Shown piece after piece: positions 5,182 through 5,451 of a stretch of DNA of 5,451 nt. This stretch comes from Planctomycetota bacterium (GTDB lineage: Bacteria; Planctomycetota; Phycisphaerae; Sedimentisphaerales; Anaerobacaceae): contig JAPLMV010000174.1 in the NCBI GenBank assembly GCA_026386835.1, forward strand, positions 1 through 5,451, written 5' to 3'. How positions within the stretch are numbered: the stretch's first letter is position 1; each line of letters starts with the position of its first letter. A program made the translations under genes and the position numbers. The notes beneath the pieces are model-generated. The model was given only the letters and a program-made list of their open reading frames with translations, was not told the origin of the DNA and made no database searches.

Positions 5182-5451
5182 ATGGTATTCAAGCCAGCCG
5201 AAAAGGCCGGCTTGAAAAGTGGCGATAAAATCCTAAAAATCAACGCTACTTCCACCGAAACCATACAAACGGTTGAAGAAGCGGTAAAGCTCATTAGATG
5301 GCCAAAAGGAACCACCGTTACTCTGACGATTTTAAGAGAAGGTTGGGATTCACCCAAGGAATTTTCTATTGTAAGGGATGATATAGCCGTTCCTACCCTT
5401 GATTGGGAAATGAAACCCAATAAAATCGCTTACATACATCTTTATGAATTC
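5182..5451 (+). CDS. C-terminal processing peptidase (S41 family), PDZ-region fragment, incomplete at both ends
   Basis: The visible 90 residues start inside a PDZ domain: PAEKAGLKSGDKILKIN (5-21) is the carboxylate-loop and following strand, EEAVKLIRWPKGTTVTLTIL (32-51) the second half, then REGWDSPKEFSIVRDDIAVP and WEMKPNKIAYIHLYEF, the link into the S41 catalytic domain. Such proteases (CtpA/Prc type) cleave C-termini of exported proteins and normally begin with a signal peptide, an N-terminal helical region and the first PDZ strands, all absent here. The Ser-Lys catalytic residues would lie beyond the right edge. Similarity to PDZ seems to extend upstream of the ATG to Ser-Pro at 5176-5181, just after the tig stop and in the tig frame, so ATG 5182 is probably an internal Met rather than a true start. 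No good Shine-Dalgarno is seen. It may be a truncated gene or a mis-joined sequence. Confidence 0.72.
   Translation, partial: MVFKPAEKAGLKSGDKILKINATSTETIQTVEEAVKLIRWPKGTTVTLTILREGWDSPKEFSIVRDDIAVPTLDWEMKPNKIAYIHLYEF

Noticed and set aside
3972..5420. Three long minus-strand open frames opposite tig and the peptidase fragment
   Set aside because: They are antisense to a secure trigger factor gene, have low-complexity Ser/Phe/Leu-rich translations caused by the opposite strand's codons, and lack start signals.
3658..5451. A trigger factor-peptidase fusion by readthrough of the tig stop
   Set aside because: The two frames are in phase, but the Lys-rich tail is a natural C-terminus, the TAA is clean, and the peptidase would still lack half of its PDZ domain. 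A truncation or mis-join explains this better.

Overview
This window looks like a piece of a bacterial chromosome, probably from a metagenome or environmental clone. It holds three conserved housekeeping genes (rho, coaE, tig), a methyltransferase gene, a tRNA-Gly gene, and an incomplete C-terminal processing peptidase at the right edge. I suspect a Planctomycetota-type organism because of the coaE-rho adjacency, the long charged N-terminal extension on Rho, the Lys-rich tail on trigger factor and the palindrome-rich spacer. That assignment rests on memory and inference and is not proven by the sequence.

Left part, all on the minus strand, in transcription order: a class I SAM-dependent methyltransferase (1901-2731), dephospho-CoA kinase CoaE (1101-1715, using a GTG start), and transcription termination factor Rho (936 down to the left edge, C-terminus cut off). 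A strong inverted repeat begins 3 bases past the coaE stop. It may terminate coaE or form part of the rho leader. The coaE upstream region carries a degenerate dispersed repeat that creates a false N-terminal extension of the reading frame.

Middle part (2732-3360): about 630 bases without a protein gene. It is packed with palindromes: two copies of a CCGCCGAC...GTCGGGG unit, a GTGGGGT/ACCCCAC hairpin, and a 148-bp MITE-like element with 16-bp terminal inverted repeats flanked by TTAT direct repeats. A good sigma70-type promoter then drives a tRNA-Gly(GCC) gene on the plus strand.

Right part, plus strand: an unassigned spacer of about 140 bases, a hairpin with a downstream T-run, and then tig (trigger factor, 504 aa with a Lys-rich tail). 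Directly after the tig stop codon, in the same frame, comes the middle of a PDZ domain of an S41 peptidase. It lacks the N-terminal part of the protein and runs off the window, which ends exactly on an EcoRI site (GAATTC). This junction may be a real truncation or a chimeric join.

The genes do not form one pathway. They cover transcription termination, coenzyme A synthesis, nascent-chain folding and decoding. I did not find a convincing new multi-gene system. The most unusual material is the palindrome cluster at 2826-3132 and the truncated peptidase at 5173-5451.
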